From Alphaproteobacteria bacterium (lineage in GTDB: Bacteria > Pseudomonadota > Alphaproteobacteria > Rs-D84), in contig JAFQTD010000016.1 of assembly GCA_017409215.1 (NCBI GenBank), positions 1 to 64,000 of the forward strand: 64,000 nt of DNA, read 5' to 3'. A model generated the notes under the pieces. It was given only the letters and a program-made list of their open reading frames with translations. It searched no databases and was not told the DNA's origin. This document shows, piece after piece, positions 52,939-62,242 of this stretch. Each line of letters starts with the position of its first letter. Within the stretch, counting starts at the first letter, position 1. The position numbers and the translations under genes are program-made.

Positions 52939-54207
52939 TTACTGATTCATCGAACTAAAAAAGTCCGAATTGGTTTTAGTTAGACGCAATTTATCCAACA
53001 GGAATTCCATTGCCTCTAGCGTTCCCATCGGGTTAATTATGCGACGCAGGACATACATCTTGGACAAGACGTCTTTGCCCACCAACAAATCCTCTTTACG
53101 AGTACCTGATTTTGTAATATCAATCGCAGGATATACACGTTTATCCGACAATTTTCTGTCCAAGATTATTTCGCTGTTTCCAGTTCCTTTGAATTCTTCA
53201 AAGATAACTTCGTCCATTTTGGACCCAGTATCAACCAATGCAGTTGCAATAATCGTCAGCGAACCACCACCTTCGATATTACGCGCGGCACCAAAGAAAC
53301 GCTTTGGACGTTGTAATGCATATGCATCAACACCACCGGTTAAAACCTTGCCACTGGATGGGACAACCGTATTATATGCACGACCCAAACGTGTGATAGA
53401 ATCCAACAAAATCACAACATCTTGACCAGATTCAACCAAACGCTTTGCCTTTTCGATAACCATTTCGGCAACTTGGATATGACGTGTTGCAGGCTCATCA
53501 AACGTAGAGGAAATAACCTCTCCCTTGACACTGCGTTGCATATCCGTCACTTCTTCTGGTCTTTCGTCAATCAACAATACAATCAACTTAACATCAGGGT
53601 AATTTGTTGCGATACTGTGTGCAATATTCTGCAACATAACTGTTTTACCTGTACGTGGTGGCGCAACAATCAAAGAACGCTGCCCCTTGCCTGTTGGGGA
53701 AATCAAATCAATTACACGTGCAGACAAATTTCGACCTTTGTCAGAATCTTCTGGAACCTCCATCTTTAACTGCTCATCCGGATACAATGGGGTCATATCA
53801 TCAAAAGACACACGATGCTTTAATTTTTCTGGACTATCACCATTGACACGTTCAATTGTTTCCAGTGCAAAATACCTTTCTGTCTCGGCTGCAGGTGCCT
53901 GAATTTGTCCTTCTACATAGTCACCGGTCTTTAAACCATATTTTTTTATCAAATTTGGCGAAACATATAAATCATCTGGTCCCGCTAGATAATTAGACTC
54001 TGGCGCGCGCAAGAACCCAAAACCATCTTGCATACGTTCCAGAACACCATCGCCAATCAATGTCACCTTTTTATCCGCAGCAAAGACACGCATCACAGCG
54101 AAACGTAGCTGCTGCACATTTAACTGTGCAGGATTTTCGATTCCCATATCTTCTGCCATCTTCAGCAATTGCTGTGGCGACTTTGCCTTTAATTCATTAA
54201 TATGCAT
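52939..54207 (-). CDS. rho: Transcription termination factor Rho
   Basis: 422 residues: N-terminal helical domain ([19 protein letters not shown]), the cold-shock-like RNA-binding domain ([20 protein letters not shown]), Walker A in [12 protein letters not shown], Walker B region [17 protein letters not shown] and the Q/R-loop region [18 protein letters not shown]. Rho is a hexameric RNA helicase that ends transcription of untranslated RNAs. Length is normal. It forms a single-gene unit. Confidence 0.96.
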   Translation of the reverse strand: MHINELKAKSPQQLLKMAEDMGIENPAQLNVQQLRFAVMRVFAADKKVTLIGDGVLERMQDGFGFLRAPESNYLAGPDDLYVSPNLIKKYGLKTGDYVEGQIQAPAAETERYFALETIERVNGDSPEKLKHRVSFDDMTPLYPDEQLKMEVPEDSDKGRNLSARVIDLISPTGKGQRSLIVAPPRTGKTVMLQNIAHSIATNYPDVKLIVLLIDERPEEVTDMQRSVKGEVISSTFDEPATRHIQVAEMVIEKAKRLVESGQDVVILLDSITRLGRAYNTVVPSSGKVLTGGVDAYALQRPKRFFGAARNIEGGGSLTIIATALVDTGSKMDEVIFEEFKGTGNSEIILDRKLSDKRVYPAIDITKSGTRKEDLLVGKDVLSKMYVLRRIINPMGTLEAMEFLLDKLRLTKTNSDFFSSMNQ

Positions 54208-54324
54208 AAATTTTTCCTTTTGGAGATTGTTTCAGCGCAGAACAGCGCCATTTGACACGACATATATTACACTAAACTAACAAAAAAGTCAAGTATATTT
54301 CTGGGGCACGTACCAATAAACAAA

Positions 54325-54353
54325 TTGACAACTATATGCTTTTTGTGTATAAA
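54325..54353 (+). promoter_or_regulatory. Promoter of the class I methyltransferase gene
   Basis: TTGACA (54325-54330), 17-bp spacer, TATAAA (54348-54353). The ATG at 54377 follows about 17 bases after the likely start site. Confidence 0.75.
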
Positions 54354-54376
54354 CACACAAGAAAAGGTTTGTTGTC

Positions 54377-55189
54377 ATGGCAAAAAAATTGAATAACGGC
54401 AAAGTGTTTTCCTGGAATATAAACAATGTGAATAATTTTATCAAAGAAACAGATAACGACAAAGCTGTGCAGATTTCTTTGCAAGAAATACAGAAACAAG
54501 AAAAATTATTGGGACATGCCCCAAAGGTTTTAGAGGCCGGTTGTGGCAACGGTCGTGTTGTCGTTTGGCTTGGGATGCATGGTGTAAAAAACATTTGCGG
54601 CATAGAGGCCAACAAAGAAATTACGCAGGATTTTAAAATCAAATTTCCACAATTTGATGTTCGTTATGGCGATATAATGTCTTTGCCAAAAGATTTAAAA
54701 AACCATGATGTGGTTTTAAGTTATGGTGTTATTGAACACTTTTTAGACGGCCCACACAGACCCCTAAATCAAATGTATAAAGATTTGGCTGATTCTGGTG
54801 TTGCAGTTGTAACCATACCATTTCTTTCTGTATTTCGTAAAATAAAATATTTAATATATGAAGGCAGAAAATGGGATAAAAATAAATATCTTTATTGTCC
54901 AGAGTTTTACGAAAATGGCGAATTTTATATGTATTTGCTTACAAAAAAACAGTTCCAAAATGAATTAAAAAATGCTGGTTTCAAGATTGTAAAATTTGCT
55001 TATACCGCACCAGAATGTGGCGTATTAGAAGCATTAAACCACAAAAACATACCAGGAAAATTTATATGGCGTGACGATAAAAGACATTTTCATTTCACAT
55101 TTGTCGGCAGAATTTTGTACTTTATAATGAAAAATATGCCATGGTGTTTTTCACATATACAGCTGTGTGTTTGCAAAAAAGTAATATAA
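54377..55189 (+). CDS. Class I SAM-dependent methyltransferase
   Basis: 270 residues. Motif I VLEAGCGNGRVVVWLGMHG, motif II acid in CGIEAN, then DVRYGDIMSLP and DVVLSYGVIEHF identify the Methyltransf_11/12 type. The C-terminal 70 residues are basic and hydrophobic (FTFVGRILYFIMKNMPWCF) and may touch the membrane. Substrate unknown. It is a single gene with its own promoter and terminator, just before the second accessory block. Confidence 0.8.
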   Translation: MAKKLNNGKVFSWNINNVNNFIKETDNDKAVQISLQEIQKQEKLLGHAPKVLEAGCGNGRVVVWLGMHGVKNICGIEANKEITQDFKIKFPQFDVRYGDIMSLPKDLKNHDVVLSYGVIEHFLDGPHRPLNQMYKDLADSGVAVVTIPFLSVFRKIKYLIYEGRKWDKNKYLYCPEFYENGEFYMYLLTKKQFQNELKNAGFKIVKFAYTAPECGVLEALNHKNIPGKFIWRDDKRHFHFTFVGRILYFIMKNMPWCFSHIQLCVCKKVI

Positions 55190-55220
55190 ATACAAATCAT
55201 ATCCTACAGGTAATTGGTGT

Positions 55221-55250
55221 AAAAAACACTCGTTCACATAAGTGTTTTTT
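55221..55250 (+). terminator. Terminator of the methyltransferase gene
   Basis: AAAAAACACT (55221-55230) pairs with AGTGTTTTTT (55241-55250). Confidence 0.85.
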
Positions 55251-55647
55251 ATGTTTTTCTTCATTTTGTTATCCATTGGCTGTTTTAAAGACACACAATC
55301 TATGCGTGGCACTTATTTTTGGGTTGCTTCTGACAAAAATTGATGTTGTGCCTGCGCGGCAACCGTTACGATTTTTGCAGTAGAAACCGCAAAAATCTAC
55401 TTGTTGTCGAACCCTTGGGGGTTCTCATCCAACCATCGCAACATAAAAATTAAATGCCTCATCAGGGCATTTGATTTTTATGGCGGAGTTGTAAGATTTG
55501 ACGGTATTGGATATCCAATTTACAGGGATTTGCAGGGAATTTTTGATATAAATCCCGCGATTTTTATGAGAAATGTAAGGCCCTAAATCAAAAATTGCAT
55601 AAAACAACAGGGAATTATGGGTATAAAAAACCAAAATAATCAGAATA
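55251..55647. other. Junction with a tRNA-3'-end-plus-hairpin scar, second block boundary
   Basis: No convincing gene in 397 bases. AAATGCC/GGCATTT (55452-55472) is a terminator-like hairpin, followed by TTTTTA and TGGCGGAG (55481-55488), which on the minus strand reads as a tRNA 3' end (CTCCGCCA). The order hairpin, T/A-rich spacer, tRNA end is the same as at 33547-33594. The motif CAGGGAAT occurs twice (about 55532 and 55610), as in the left edge of the first island. Confidence 0.45.
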
Positions 55648-57348
55648 TTATGAACTTAATGTTCCGTTTTTAGCTTTCTCTACCAAATTTTCTACAAATA
55701 CTTTTATCTTGCTTTGATCGTGATACGTATAGTTGTCACTTATATCCCTTTTTAATTGTTCTATATCATCCTTGGACATATTTGCTGTATTTTCAGAAAA
55801 AGATTTTGTTGGGTCGTAATTTTCTTTGTGCGGCATTATATCATCTGGTTCTAAGATGTCTTCAAAAACACACCTTTGGGGTAAAATGTTCAATATATCT
55901 TTAACAGAAAACAAATTAGTGCATTCAATTCCTAATTCTTTAGCAACTTCTTGAATTTGTTTTTTTATTTTATTTCCACCAGTATCTTCATCGTGTATAA
56001 CCGTTAAATTAAGGTTGTCTATAGATGAATATCTGTACATTTTTGGCATTTCAGAACCGTTACAACTTTGAATGAAAATTTCCCTTATGTTCATGCTTTC
56101 TAGAACTTTATTTAATATAATTTTATCCGTGTTACCTTCAACTAATACTATGTATTGTGGCAAAAGTTCTTTCCAATAATTTAAGCCGAATCCGACTCTC
56201 ATAACTTCATCACTCAATATATATGAGTCTGATTTTGCTCGTTCAATCGTTGTTTTGCCTTTCTTTTTAGAAACTACAATATGACTTTCAGGGGTTGTCT
56301 TATCGATCATAAAAGGCGAATGAGTAGCGCATATGATAACATTGTTTTTACTCATCCCAATAAGACGATCCCTTAAAAATTGGATTCCACTAGGATGTAA
56401 ATGAACATCCGGTTCGTCTAATAAAATAATACTGTTTTCAATATCTTTTGTAGCTTCTTCACAAGATACAGATAATATGAACGAAATGAATTGTCTAAAA
56501 CCATCGCTTCTATCTTTTGTATCAAATAATATACTTTCTCGGTCCTTGTCTTCGATTAAACATGTACAAATACCAGTTTGTTCTATATCTATATTTATTT
56601 TTACATTAGCCTCGAAAGATTTCCAAACGGCTTTAAAATGTTTATTAATTGCCGACTCTAATTGTCTGCTTATAGTTTTTCGATTGCTAGCATCTTTTAA
56701 ATCACCTAAGTTATAAATATCTAACTTTGCCAACTTAAAAATATTTTCTATTGGCTTGTTTTTTAATGTTTTATTTATTATTTGATTCAAATCAATTGAT
56801 GATGGCAATAAAAATTCTTCACTATAATCCCAATATATAATTTTGGGTTTATTTGGAGCTATTACCTCGTTCCATAAGAATTTATCATGTTCTTCTTTTA
56901 TTTGTTCTAATGTTGAATCACCAGTATACCAAGCGTTGTTAAGATAATACCTATTATTTTTGATACCAGTTGACGACAACTCAAAATTATATATTATGTG
57001 CTTGATATCATCAAATTTTTTTATACTGAGCCCCTTTTGTTCGGCAAATATTTGAGATTTTTCTTGTAATAATTTATTAGTAGCTTTATCTATTTCAAAA
57101 TATATTTTGACTTCTACAATATTATCTTCTGCATTATTAACATTCGGCTTATACATGGTTTTTGTATACTTAAGTTCTGATGAGTATACATTGTTGATAG
57201 CCTGTAAAATTGAACTTTTCCCAGATTCGTTCAAGCCGATAAGAAGATTAAACGCTCGTTCTGATTTATCTTTGTTTTGATAAAATCTATCAATAGTTAA
57301 ATTTTCTATACTTCTAAAATTATGAATAGTAATTTTTTCTAATTTCAT
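55648..57348 (-). CDS. OLD-family ATPase/TOPRIM nuclease
   Basis: 566 residues from ATG 57348 (AAGAGG upstream). The N-terminal AAA/SMC-like ATPase has Walker A GLNESGKSS (38-46), a late signature region, Walker B SIILLDEPDVHLHP and the H-loop CATHSPF. The C-terminal TOPRIM domain has YIVLVEGNTDKI (Glu) and TVIHDEDTGGN (Asp-x-Asp). This order defines OLD (overcoming lysogenization defect) nucleases, which act in phage defence alone or with partners such as GajB. No UvrD-like helicase is adjacent, so it looks like a solitary class 1 OLD protein. It is divergent from the ParB-methyltransferase gene. Confidence 0.85.
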   Translation of the reverse strand: MKLEKITIHNFRSIENLTIDRFYQNKDKSERAFNLLIGLNESGKSSILQAINNVYSSELKYTKTMYKPNVNNAEDNIVEVKIYFEIDKATNKLLQEKSQIFAEQKGLSIKKFDDIKHIIYNFELSSTGIKNNRYYLNNAWYTGDSTLEQIKEEHDKFLWNEVIAPNKPKIIYWDYSEEFLLPSSIDLNQIINKTLKNKPIENIFKLAKLDIYNLGDLKDASNRKTISRQLESAINKHFKAVWKSFEANVKINIDIEQTGICTCLIEDKDRESILFDTKDRSDGFRQFISFILSVSCEEATKDIENSIILLDEPDVHLHPSGIQFLRDRLIGMSKNNVIICATHSPFMIDKTTPESHIVVSKKKGKTTIERAKSDSYILSDEVMRVGFGLNYWKELLPQYIVLVEGNTDKIILNKVLESMNIREIFIQSCNGSEMPKMYRYSSIDNLNLTVIHDEDTGGNKIKKQIQEVAKELGIECTNLFSVKDILNILPQRCVFEDILEPDDIMPHKENYDPTKSFSENTANMSKDDIEQLKRDISDNYTYHDQSKIKVFVENLVEKAKNGTLSS

Positions 57349-57492
57349 TTGTGACCTCTTATTATCATGTAACATAATATTTTTTGCCTAAAAAATCCAG
57401 TTTTTTATTGGTAAATTGAAATAGTTATATATTTTTTCACAAAATCAAAAAAATTTTTCAAGGCAGCTGGTCGCAACAATGTATATTATTAA

Positions 57493-57513
57493 GAATAAGG
57501 GTATTCCTTATTC
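57493..57513. promoter_or_regulatory. Inverted repeat upstream of the terminase module
   Basis: GAATAAGG (57493-57500) and CCTTATTC (57506-57513) are perfect arms around a 5-base centre, 22 bases before ATG 57535. It is a likely operator for the module or for the divergent OLD gene. Confidence 0.55.
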
Positions 57514-57534
57514 GTTAAACATAAGGAGTATACT

Positions 57535-58800
57535 ATGCTTTTAACAATTGTTGATAAAAACATTAATCAAATTAAACCATATAAAAACAACCCAAAACTT
57601 CACAGTAAACATCAGATTAAACAGATTGCGGATTCTATTAAAGAATTTGGATTTGTGAACCCTGTGTTGTTGGATGAAAATGGGGAAATCATAGCTGGAC
57701 ATGGACGATATTTGGCTGCAAAACAGTTAAATATGGAAAATATCCCCACAATAACACTGTCTCATTTAAATGATGAGCAGAAACGTCTGTATCGCATTGC
57801 CGATAACAAACTGACCGAATTAGGCAAATGGGATGTGTCTTTGTTGCAAATGGAATTTAAAGAACTGGAAAATTTAAATCTGGATCTAGAAATTACAGGG
57901 TTTGAAACCGAAGAAATAGATAACTTTATTATAAATAAGTCTGGTCCTACAAATCTGAAAGAAGAACATATCCCAGAATTATCAACTAACGATTACCAAT
58001 GCAAATTTGGTGATATATGGCAATTGGGTCGACATTTCCTTATTTGTGGTGATGCATTAAAAGCGAAAACGTATGCAAATTTAATAGGAAACAATCGTGC
58101 CCAAATGATTTTAACAGATCCACCATATAATGTCCGTGTAAAAGATATTGGTTCAAGCGGTAAAATTAAGCATGATGAATTTGCGATGGCATCTGGCGAG
58201 ATGTCATCTGATGAATTCATCACGTTTTTAAATACATTTATGAAACATGCAAAAGAATATTCCATCGATGGTTCTTTGCATTACTTGTTTATGGATTGGC
58301 GACACGGAATAGAAATTGGTCTGGCCGCATCAATCGTTTATGAAGAATTAAAAAACATCTGCGTTTGGGTCAAAAACAATGGTGGTATGGGCAGCCTGTA
58401 TCGTTCACAGCATGAATTGTGCTTTATATACAAAAACGGCAAAGGCCCACATACGAATAATATAAATCTGGGGGCGCATGGGCGATATCGCACAAATGTT
58501 TGGGAATACGCAGGTGCCAATGGTTCCGCAGATGGTAAAGAAAATTTAAAATTACACCCAACGGTTAAGCCCGTTGCAATGTTAAAAGATGCAATTCTGG
58601 ATGTCACAAAACGTGGCAATATTGTATTGGATTGCTTCTTGTGGTCTGGTTCAACCTTAATCGCATGCGAACAAACAGGTCGTACATGTTATGGCATCGA
58701 AATAGAACCAAAATATTGTGATGTGACAATTAAACGTTATGAAGAACTAACCGGTGAAAAAGCCATAAAAATAGGAGATGCAGATGACAGGATATGCTAA
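57535..58800 (+). CDS. ParB-like domain fused to DNA methyltransferase (FLWSG variant)
   Basis: 421 residues, homologous along its length to the island copy at 43145. The ParB/Srx-like part has GHGRYLAAKQLN; motif IV is canonical DPPY (195-198), but motif I reads FLWSG (368-372) instead of FxGxG. A single base change (GGG to TGG) would explain the tryptophan. SAM binding may be impaired, or the family may tolerate it. Such proteins precede DUF5681 and TerL in alphaproteobacterial phages and may mark or recognise packaging DNA. AAGGAG precedes the ATG. It overlaps the next gene by 17 bases. Confidence 0.82.
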   Translation: MLLTIVDKNINQIKPYKNNPKLHSKHQIKQIADSIKEFGFVNPVLLDENGEIIAGHGRYLAAKQLNMENIPTITLSHLNDEQKRLYRIADNKLTELGKWDVSLLQMEFKELENLNLDLEITGFETEEIDNFIINKSGPTNLKEEHIPELSTNDYQCKFGDIWQLGRHFLICGDALKAKTYANLIGNNRAQMILTDPPYNVRVKDIGSSGKIKHDEFAMASGEMSSDEFITFLNTFMKHAKEYSIDGSLHYLFMDWRHGIEIGLAASIVYEELKNICVWVKNNGGMGSLYRSQHELCFIYKNGKGPHTNNINLGAHGRYRTNVWEYAGANGSADGKENLKLHPTVKPVAMLKDAILDVTKRGNIVLDCFLWSGSTLIACEQTGRTCYGIEIEPKYCDVTIKRYEELTGEKAIKIGDADDRIC

Positions 58801-59158
58801 CCCACCAAAAGAAACACAATTCAAAAAAGGACAATCTGGTAATCCCAAAGGACGTCCCAAGGGCGATAAAAATTATTTGGCTCTTGCAAACAGAGAGTTA
58901 TCACAAAAGGTTTCAATTATGGAAAATGGTCGACGTAAAACACTTAGCAAAAAGGAGGTGTTTGTCAAAACGACGATAAACAAGGGTATTGCTGGCGATA
59001 AAAAATTTACAAATATTGCATATACAATGATGCAGGATGCCGAAAGATATAATGAACGCAAAAAACACGATGAAAAAGAACAGTCTAAAATAAATCAGAA
59101 AATTATTGAAAATTTCCGAAAACGGGTTTTAGAAGAGAATAAAGAGGTGGAAGAATGA
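58784..59158 (+). CDS. DUF5681-domain protein (possible small-terminase-like role)
   Basis: 124 residues from ATG 58784 (AGGAGATGCAG upstream). The basic motif TQFKKGQSGNPKGRPKGDKN is the DUF5681 signature; the rest is helical and lysine/glutamate-rich. It lies exactly between ParB-methyltransferase and TerL, where a small terminase would be expected, and overlaps TerL by four bases. A TerS-like role is inferred from position only. Confidence 0.7.
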   Translation: MTGYANPPKETQFKKGQSGNPKGRPKGDKNYLALANRELSQKVSIMENGRRKTLSKKEVFVKTTINKGIAGDKKFTNIAYTMMQDAERYNERKKHDEKEQSKINQKIIENFRKRVLEENKEVEE

Positions 59159-60600
59159 CACAAAATCTGGCTAATGCTTTAATAAAGGAAGATTTTTACA
59201 GTTTTGTGCAACGGGCTTATTTTGAAACAAGCGGTGGGCAAATACTGATTCCAAATTGGCACATTGAAATATTGTGTGATCGGCTGGAAAAAGCACGCAA
59301 AGGCGAAATAAAACGTCTTATTATAAATGTTCCGCCACGCAGTTTAAAATCACAAATTGTAAATGTTGCATTTACCGCTTGGGTATTAGGTCATAATCCA
59401 ACAGAAAAAATTGTTAGCGCATCGTATTCTGCAGAATTAGCGGAAACTTTTGCACGCGATTGCAAACGTGTTATGCAATCTGAGTGGTATAAACAACTAT
59501 TTCCGAAAAGTGAGATTTCAAATGACCAATCGTCAGCCTATGATTTTAAAACAATTTCACGCGGTGGACGCTTTGCCGCATCTGTCGAAGGATCTTTAAC
59601 GGGTCGCGGCGGCAATATAATAATCATCGACGACCCGATAAAAACAACAGATATGGCAAATGAGAATGCCCTAAATAAAGTACAAGAATGGTATACGGGT
59701 ACACTGTTAAGCCGTTTAGATAATCAAGAATACGGGGTGATTATTTTGATAATGCAACGTGTTCACGAAAACGATTTAACAGGTTATCTGTTAGATAAAG
59801 AGTCTGATAAATGGGAGCATATAGTTATGCCTATGATTGCAACCGAAGAAGAACAATGGGAAGTTGAGAATAAAACTTTTATAAGGCATAAAGGCGATGT
59901 ATTAAACAAGCAATATATCAGTTTTGAAAAGTGTAATGAATTAAAAACAGAATTAGGGGAATATGTATGGAATGCCCAATATCAACAAGAACCATGTCCT
60001 GTTGGGGGTGGTATCGTAAAAGAAGAATGGATGCAATATTATCCAAACCAACGTTTGAATCCTGATGAAGTTTATAAAATATTATTAAGTTGGGATACAG
60101 CTAATAAAACAGGAGAAAACAATGCATATTCTGCTTGTTCTGTCGTAGCAGTAATGAGAAACAGGACATTTTATTTGTTACAAGTTGCGCGTGCCCGACT
60201 GGATATGACCAAACTCTTAGAATCTGTTTTGCAAGCATACAATTCTGTAGTTCAAGAGTCTGGATTTTTCAGAATCAAACCAGTATTACTAATAGAAGAT
60301 GCTGCGAGCGGAACTCCGCTTATAAATTTGTTAAGAAATTTAAAAGATATATATGGCCGCGTATTAAATATCGAGGCAATAAAGCCTAAAGGGAATAAAA
60401 TTGACCGACTTTATGGTATAACACCATATATTGAAAATGGACAATTGTTGTTTCCGCCAGATGGTGTGGAAGGGAAAGAACGATGGTGGCCAGATTTTAA
60501 AAAAGAATTGTTAAGCTTTCCAAATTCAAAATATAAAGATCAAGTTGATTCTTTGACACAGGCTATTTCATATGCTCAAGAATTATTGGCATACCAATAA
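59155..60600 (+). CDS. Phage terminase large subunit
   Basis: 481 residues. The packaging ATPase has Walker A in NVPPRSLKSQ (59-68) and Walker B IIIIDDP (155-161), with SVEGSLTGRGGN before it; the coupling region ILIMQRVHENDLTGYLL follows. The RNase H-like nuclease begins ILLSWDTANK and has LLIEDAASGTPLI and KYKDQVDSLTQAI. This is the Terminase_6 type. It packages phage DNA into capsids, but no portal, capsid or tail gene follows; instead the next genes are on the opposite strand. It overlaps DUF5681 by four bases. Confidence 0.92.
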   Translation: MTQNLANALIKEDFYSFVQRAYFETSGGQILIPNWHIEILCDRLEKARKGEIKRLIINVPPRSLKSQIVNVAFTAWVLGHNPTEKIVSASYSAELAETFARDCKRVMQSEWYKQLFPKSEISNDQSSAYDFKTISRGGRFAASVEGSLTGRGGNIIIIDDPIKTTDMANENALNKVQEWYTGTLLSRLDNQEYGVIILIMQRVHENDLTGYLLDKESDKWEHIVMPMIATEEEQWEVENKTFIRHKGDVLNKQYISFEKCNELKTELGEYVWNAQYQQEPCPVGGGIVKEEWMQYYPNQRLNPDEVYKILLSWDTANKTGENNAYSACSVVAVMRNRTFYLLQVARARLDMTKLLESVLQAYNSVVQESGFFRIKPVLLIEDAASGTPLINLLRNLKDIYGRVLNIEAIKPKGNKIDRLYGITPYIENGQLLFPPDGVEGKERWWPDFKKELLSFPNSKYKDQVDSLTQAISYAQELLAYQ

Positions 60601-60634
60601 AATAAATACTGGGTAAAATCTCGGTATTTATTTT
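60600..60634. terminator. Bidirectional terminator after TerL
   Basis: AAATAAATAC (60600-60609) pairs with GTATTTATTT (60624-60633); it starts at the TerL stop codon. The opposite-strand operon ends at 60628. Confidence 0.7.
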
Positions 60635-61266
60635 GGCATATGTTTATGTATACATGCGTTATGCAAATCACTAATCAAATTCTTGCCAGTATAAGATTTT
60701 ATAAACCGTTTAAATTGGTCTATTTGTTTAATAAAATCATCACATGATATAAAATATGAATAATCATGTTTAGAAAAAGCATCAAATACAATCATATCTA
60801 TTTCTTTGTTGTGCTTTTTTATCCACTGATATACTGTTTCAAAATCTATATATAAAAACATATGATTTGTGGCCGCGCCGTGTATTTCGCGCATTGATAG
60901 AAAACCACTAAAAATCCTGGTTTTATCTGCTAGTTTTATTTGTGGAGCAATATTTACATTTTTCATATATAAAAAACTGTCATTTTTACAATCTGGCAAT
61001 TTCATAATACTCGTATCGTTTTTACCCGGCGGACAAATATAAATAGGTATCAGTATTTTTGATCGCAACAACGTCGCTATGAAATACGCCAAACTTTCAT
61101 CATCTTTGAACACGTTATATTCTGCTAATGCACTGGCCAATGTCCCATTAAAATAATCGGTATTATTTTCTTGGTGAATAATACAGTAATCAAATTCATA
61201 TTCGAAATCTTTAAAATGGCTCTCGTCCAATACATATTCTGTTAAAGTTTTTCGTATGTTTGTCAT
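60628..61266 (-). CDS. SseB-like N-terminal domain protein (tentative)
   Basis: 212 residues. LASALAEYNVFKDDESLAYFIATLLRSKILIPIYI at the start, the middle KTRIFSGFLSMREI and the block IDMIVFDAFSKHDYSYFISCDDF follow the order seen in SseB N-terminal domains (short helical start, a strand VPV, FTS-type strand, then INP/V-F-type strand), but no exact signature is present. Role of such domains is unclear. It is the last gene of a four-gene minus-strand operon, two bases after the previous one. Confidence 0.4.
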   Translation of the reverse strand: MTNIRKTLTEYVLDESHFKDFEYEFDYCIIHQENNTDYFNGTLASALAEYNVFKDDESLAYFIATLLRSKILIPIYICPPGKNDTSIMKLPDCKNDSFLYMKNVNIAPQIKLADKTRIFSGFLSMREIHGAATNHMFLYIDFETVYQWIKKHNKEIDMIVFDAFSKHDYSYFISCDDFIKQIDQFKRFIKSYTGKNLISDLHNACIHKHMPK

Positions 61267-61267
61267 A

Positions 61268-61765
61268 TTATTTTTCCAAATTTATGCCACATTCTGTATA
61301 GCACTTTTTCCAATCAAATCGCGATGATTTATATTTTTTGTTTAATTTTGCATTTTCTTCTTTGGTAATCCATACGGTTTTCAAATTATTCAAAACATAT
61401 TTAACACTTTTATCATCATCCATAAAAGCATGAAATAATTCAGATAACGGCACACAGTGTTCCAATATTAAATCTTTCAATTTCGGGAAATCTTTTTGAT
61501 TTGTGCGTTTTTTGCCGACCAATAAATTATGCAAATCCCCATTTATACCAGATTTGCACCAAATATTTTGCGCCGATACCGATATAAAATCTGCCGGTCT
61601 TGATTCAGAAATCACATACAATATATTGCGAAATGATAATTTTACAATTTTCTTTGCGTTATCACTTGCTTTACGATATGTATCACGCAGATTATTCAAT
61701 AGTAAATCTACATCTTTATCAGTAAATTTATTCGCCGGTTTGCTTATTGTTATTTGTGGTTTCAT
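61268..61765 (-). CDS. Unknown 165-residue protein
   Basis: No firm family. LILEHCVPLSELFHAFM resembles the EHxVP start of some HNH-type nucleases, and VWITKEENAKLNKKYKSSRFDWKKCYTECGI is similar in style to restriction-type HNH proteins, but the further HNH residues are not convincing. Its 5' end overlaps the lipoprotein gene by 38 bases, so the two are coupled. Nuclease assignment is a guess. Confidence 0.45.
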   Translation of the reverse strand: MKPQITISKPANKFTDKDVDLLLNNLRDTYRKASDNAKKIVKLSFRNILYVISESRPADFISVSAQNIWCKSGINGDLHNLLVGKKRTNQKDFPKLKDLILEHCVPLSELFHAFMDDDKSVKYVLNNLKTVWITKEENAKLNKKYKSSRFDWKKCYTECGINLEK

Positions 61766-62240
61766 GGTTCTCTGCCGCTTGTTTTTCTTGCCATTTTTTA
61801 TATTCTGGATTTGGAATCTGGGATTCTATCATCTTTAACTTTCGAATAGTTTTCTTTGTGCCTATCGTATTGTAATAAGTATAAGTTCCATCTAATACCA
61901 TACAATATGCCCCAAATGTAACCGTATATCCATCATACAATTTTTTTGATTCTGTTTTCCAGTCTTTTTCGCCTATAACCTGTCGCATATCGGTTGCAAA
62001 AACTTCGCCACCAAACATCTGTTGCCGTCGTGCCTTGCATGAACGTGCCACATCTGTGTCGCCATCTGCCGGATGACAATAATATAATTGAATCAAAGAA
62101 TACTTGTCATTCACTTGAAATACTTTTAATTCATGACTTGGAAAGCAATCTGGATTGCGTATGGTTTTTGGAGGAACCGGTTGTGTTGTTAAACCAACAC
62201 AAGAACACAATAACAAACCTAATAAAATTACTTTCTTCAT
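61728..62240 (-). CDS. Lipoprotein of unknown function
   Basis: 170 residues with a lipoprotein signal (MKKVILLGLLLCSC; Cys at 12 or 14). The mature part has several cysteines (CFPSHEL, YYCHPADGD, CKARRQQMF) and a glutamine/asparagine-rich tail. Its start is two bases after the upstream PD-(D/E)XK-like gene and its 3' end overlaps the next gene, which shows tight operon packing. It differs in sequence from the lipoprotein at 44998. Family not recognised. Confidence 0.65.
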   Translation of the reverse strand: MKKVILLGLLLCSCVGLTTQPVPPKTIRNPDCFPSHELKVFQVNDKYSLIQLYYCHPADGDTDVARSCKARRQQMFGGEVFATDMRQVIGEKDWKTESKKLYDGYTVTFGAYCMVLDGTYTYYNTIGTKKTIRKLKMIESQIPNPEYKKWQEKQAAENHETTNNNKQTGE

Positions 62241-62242
62241 AT

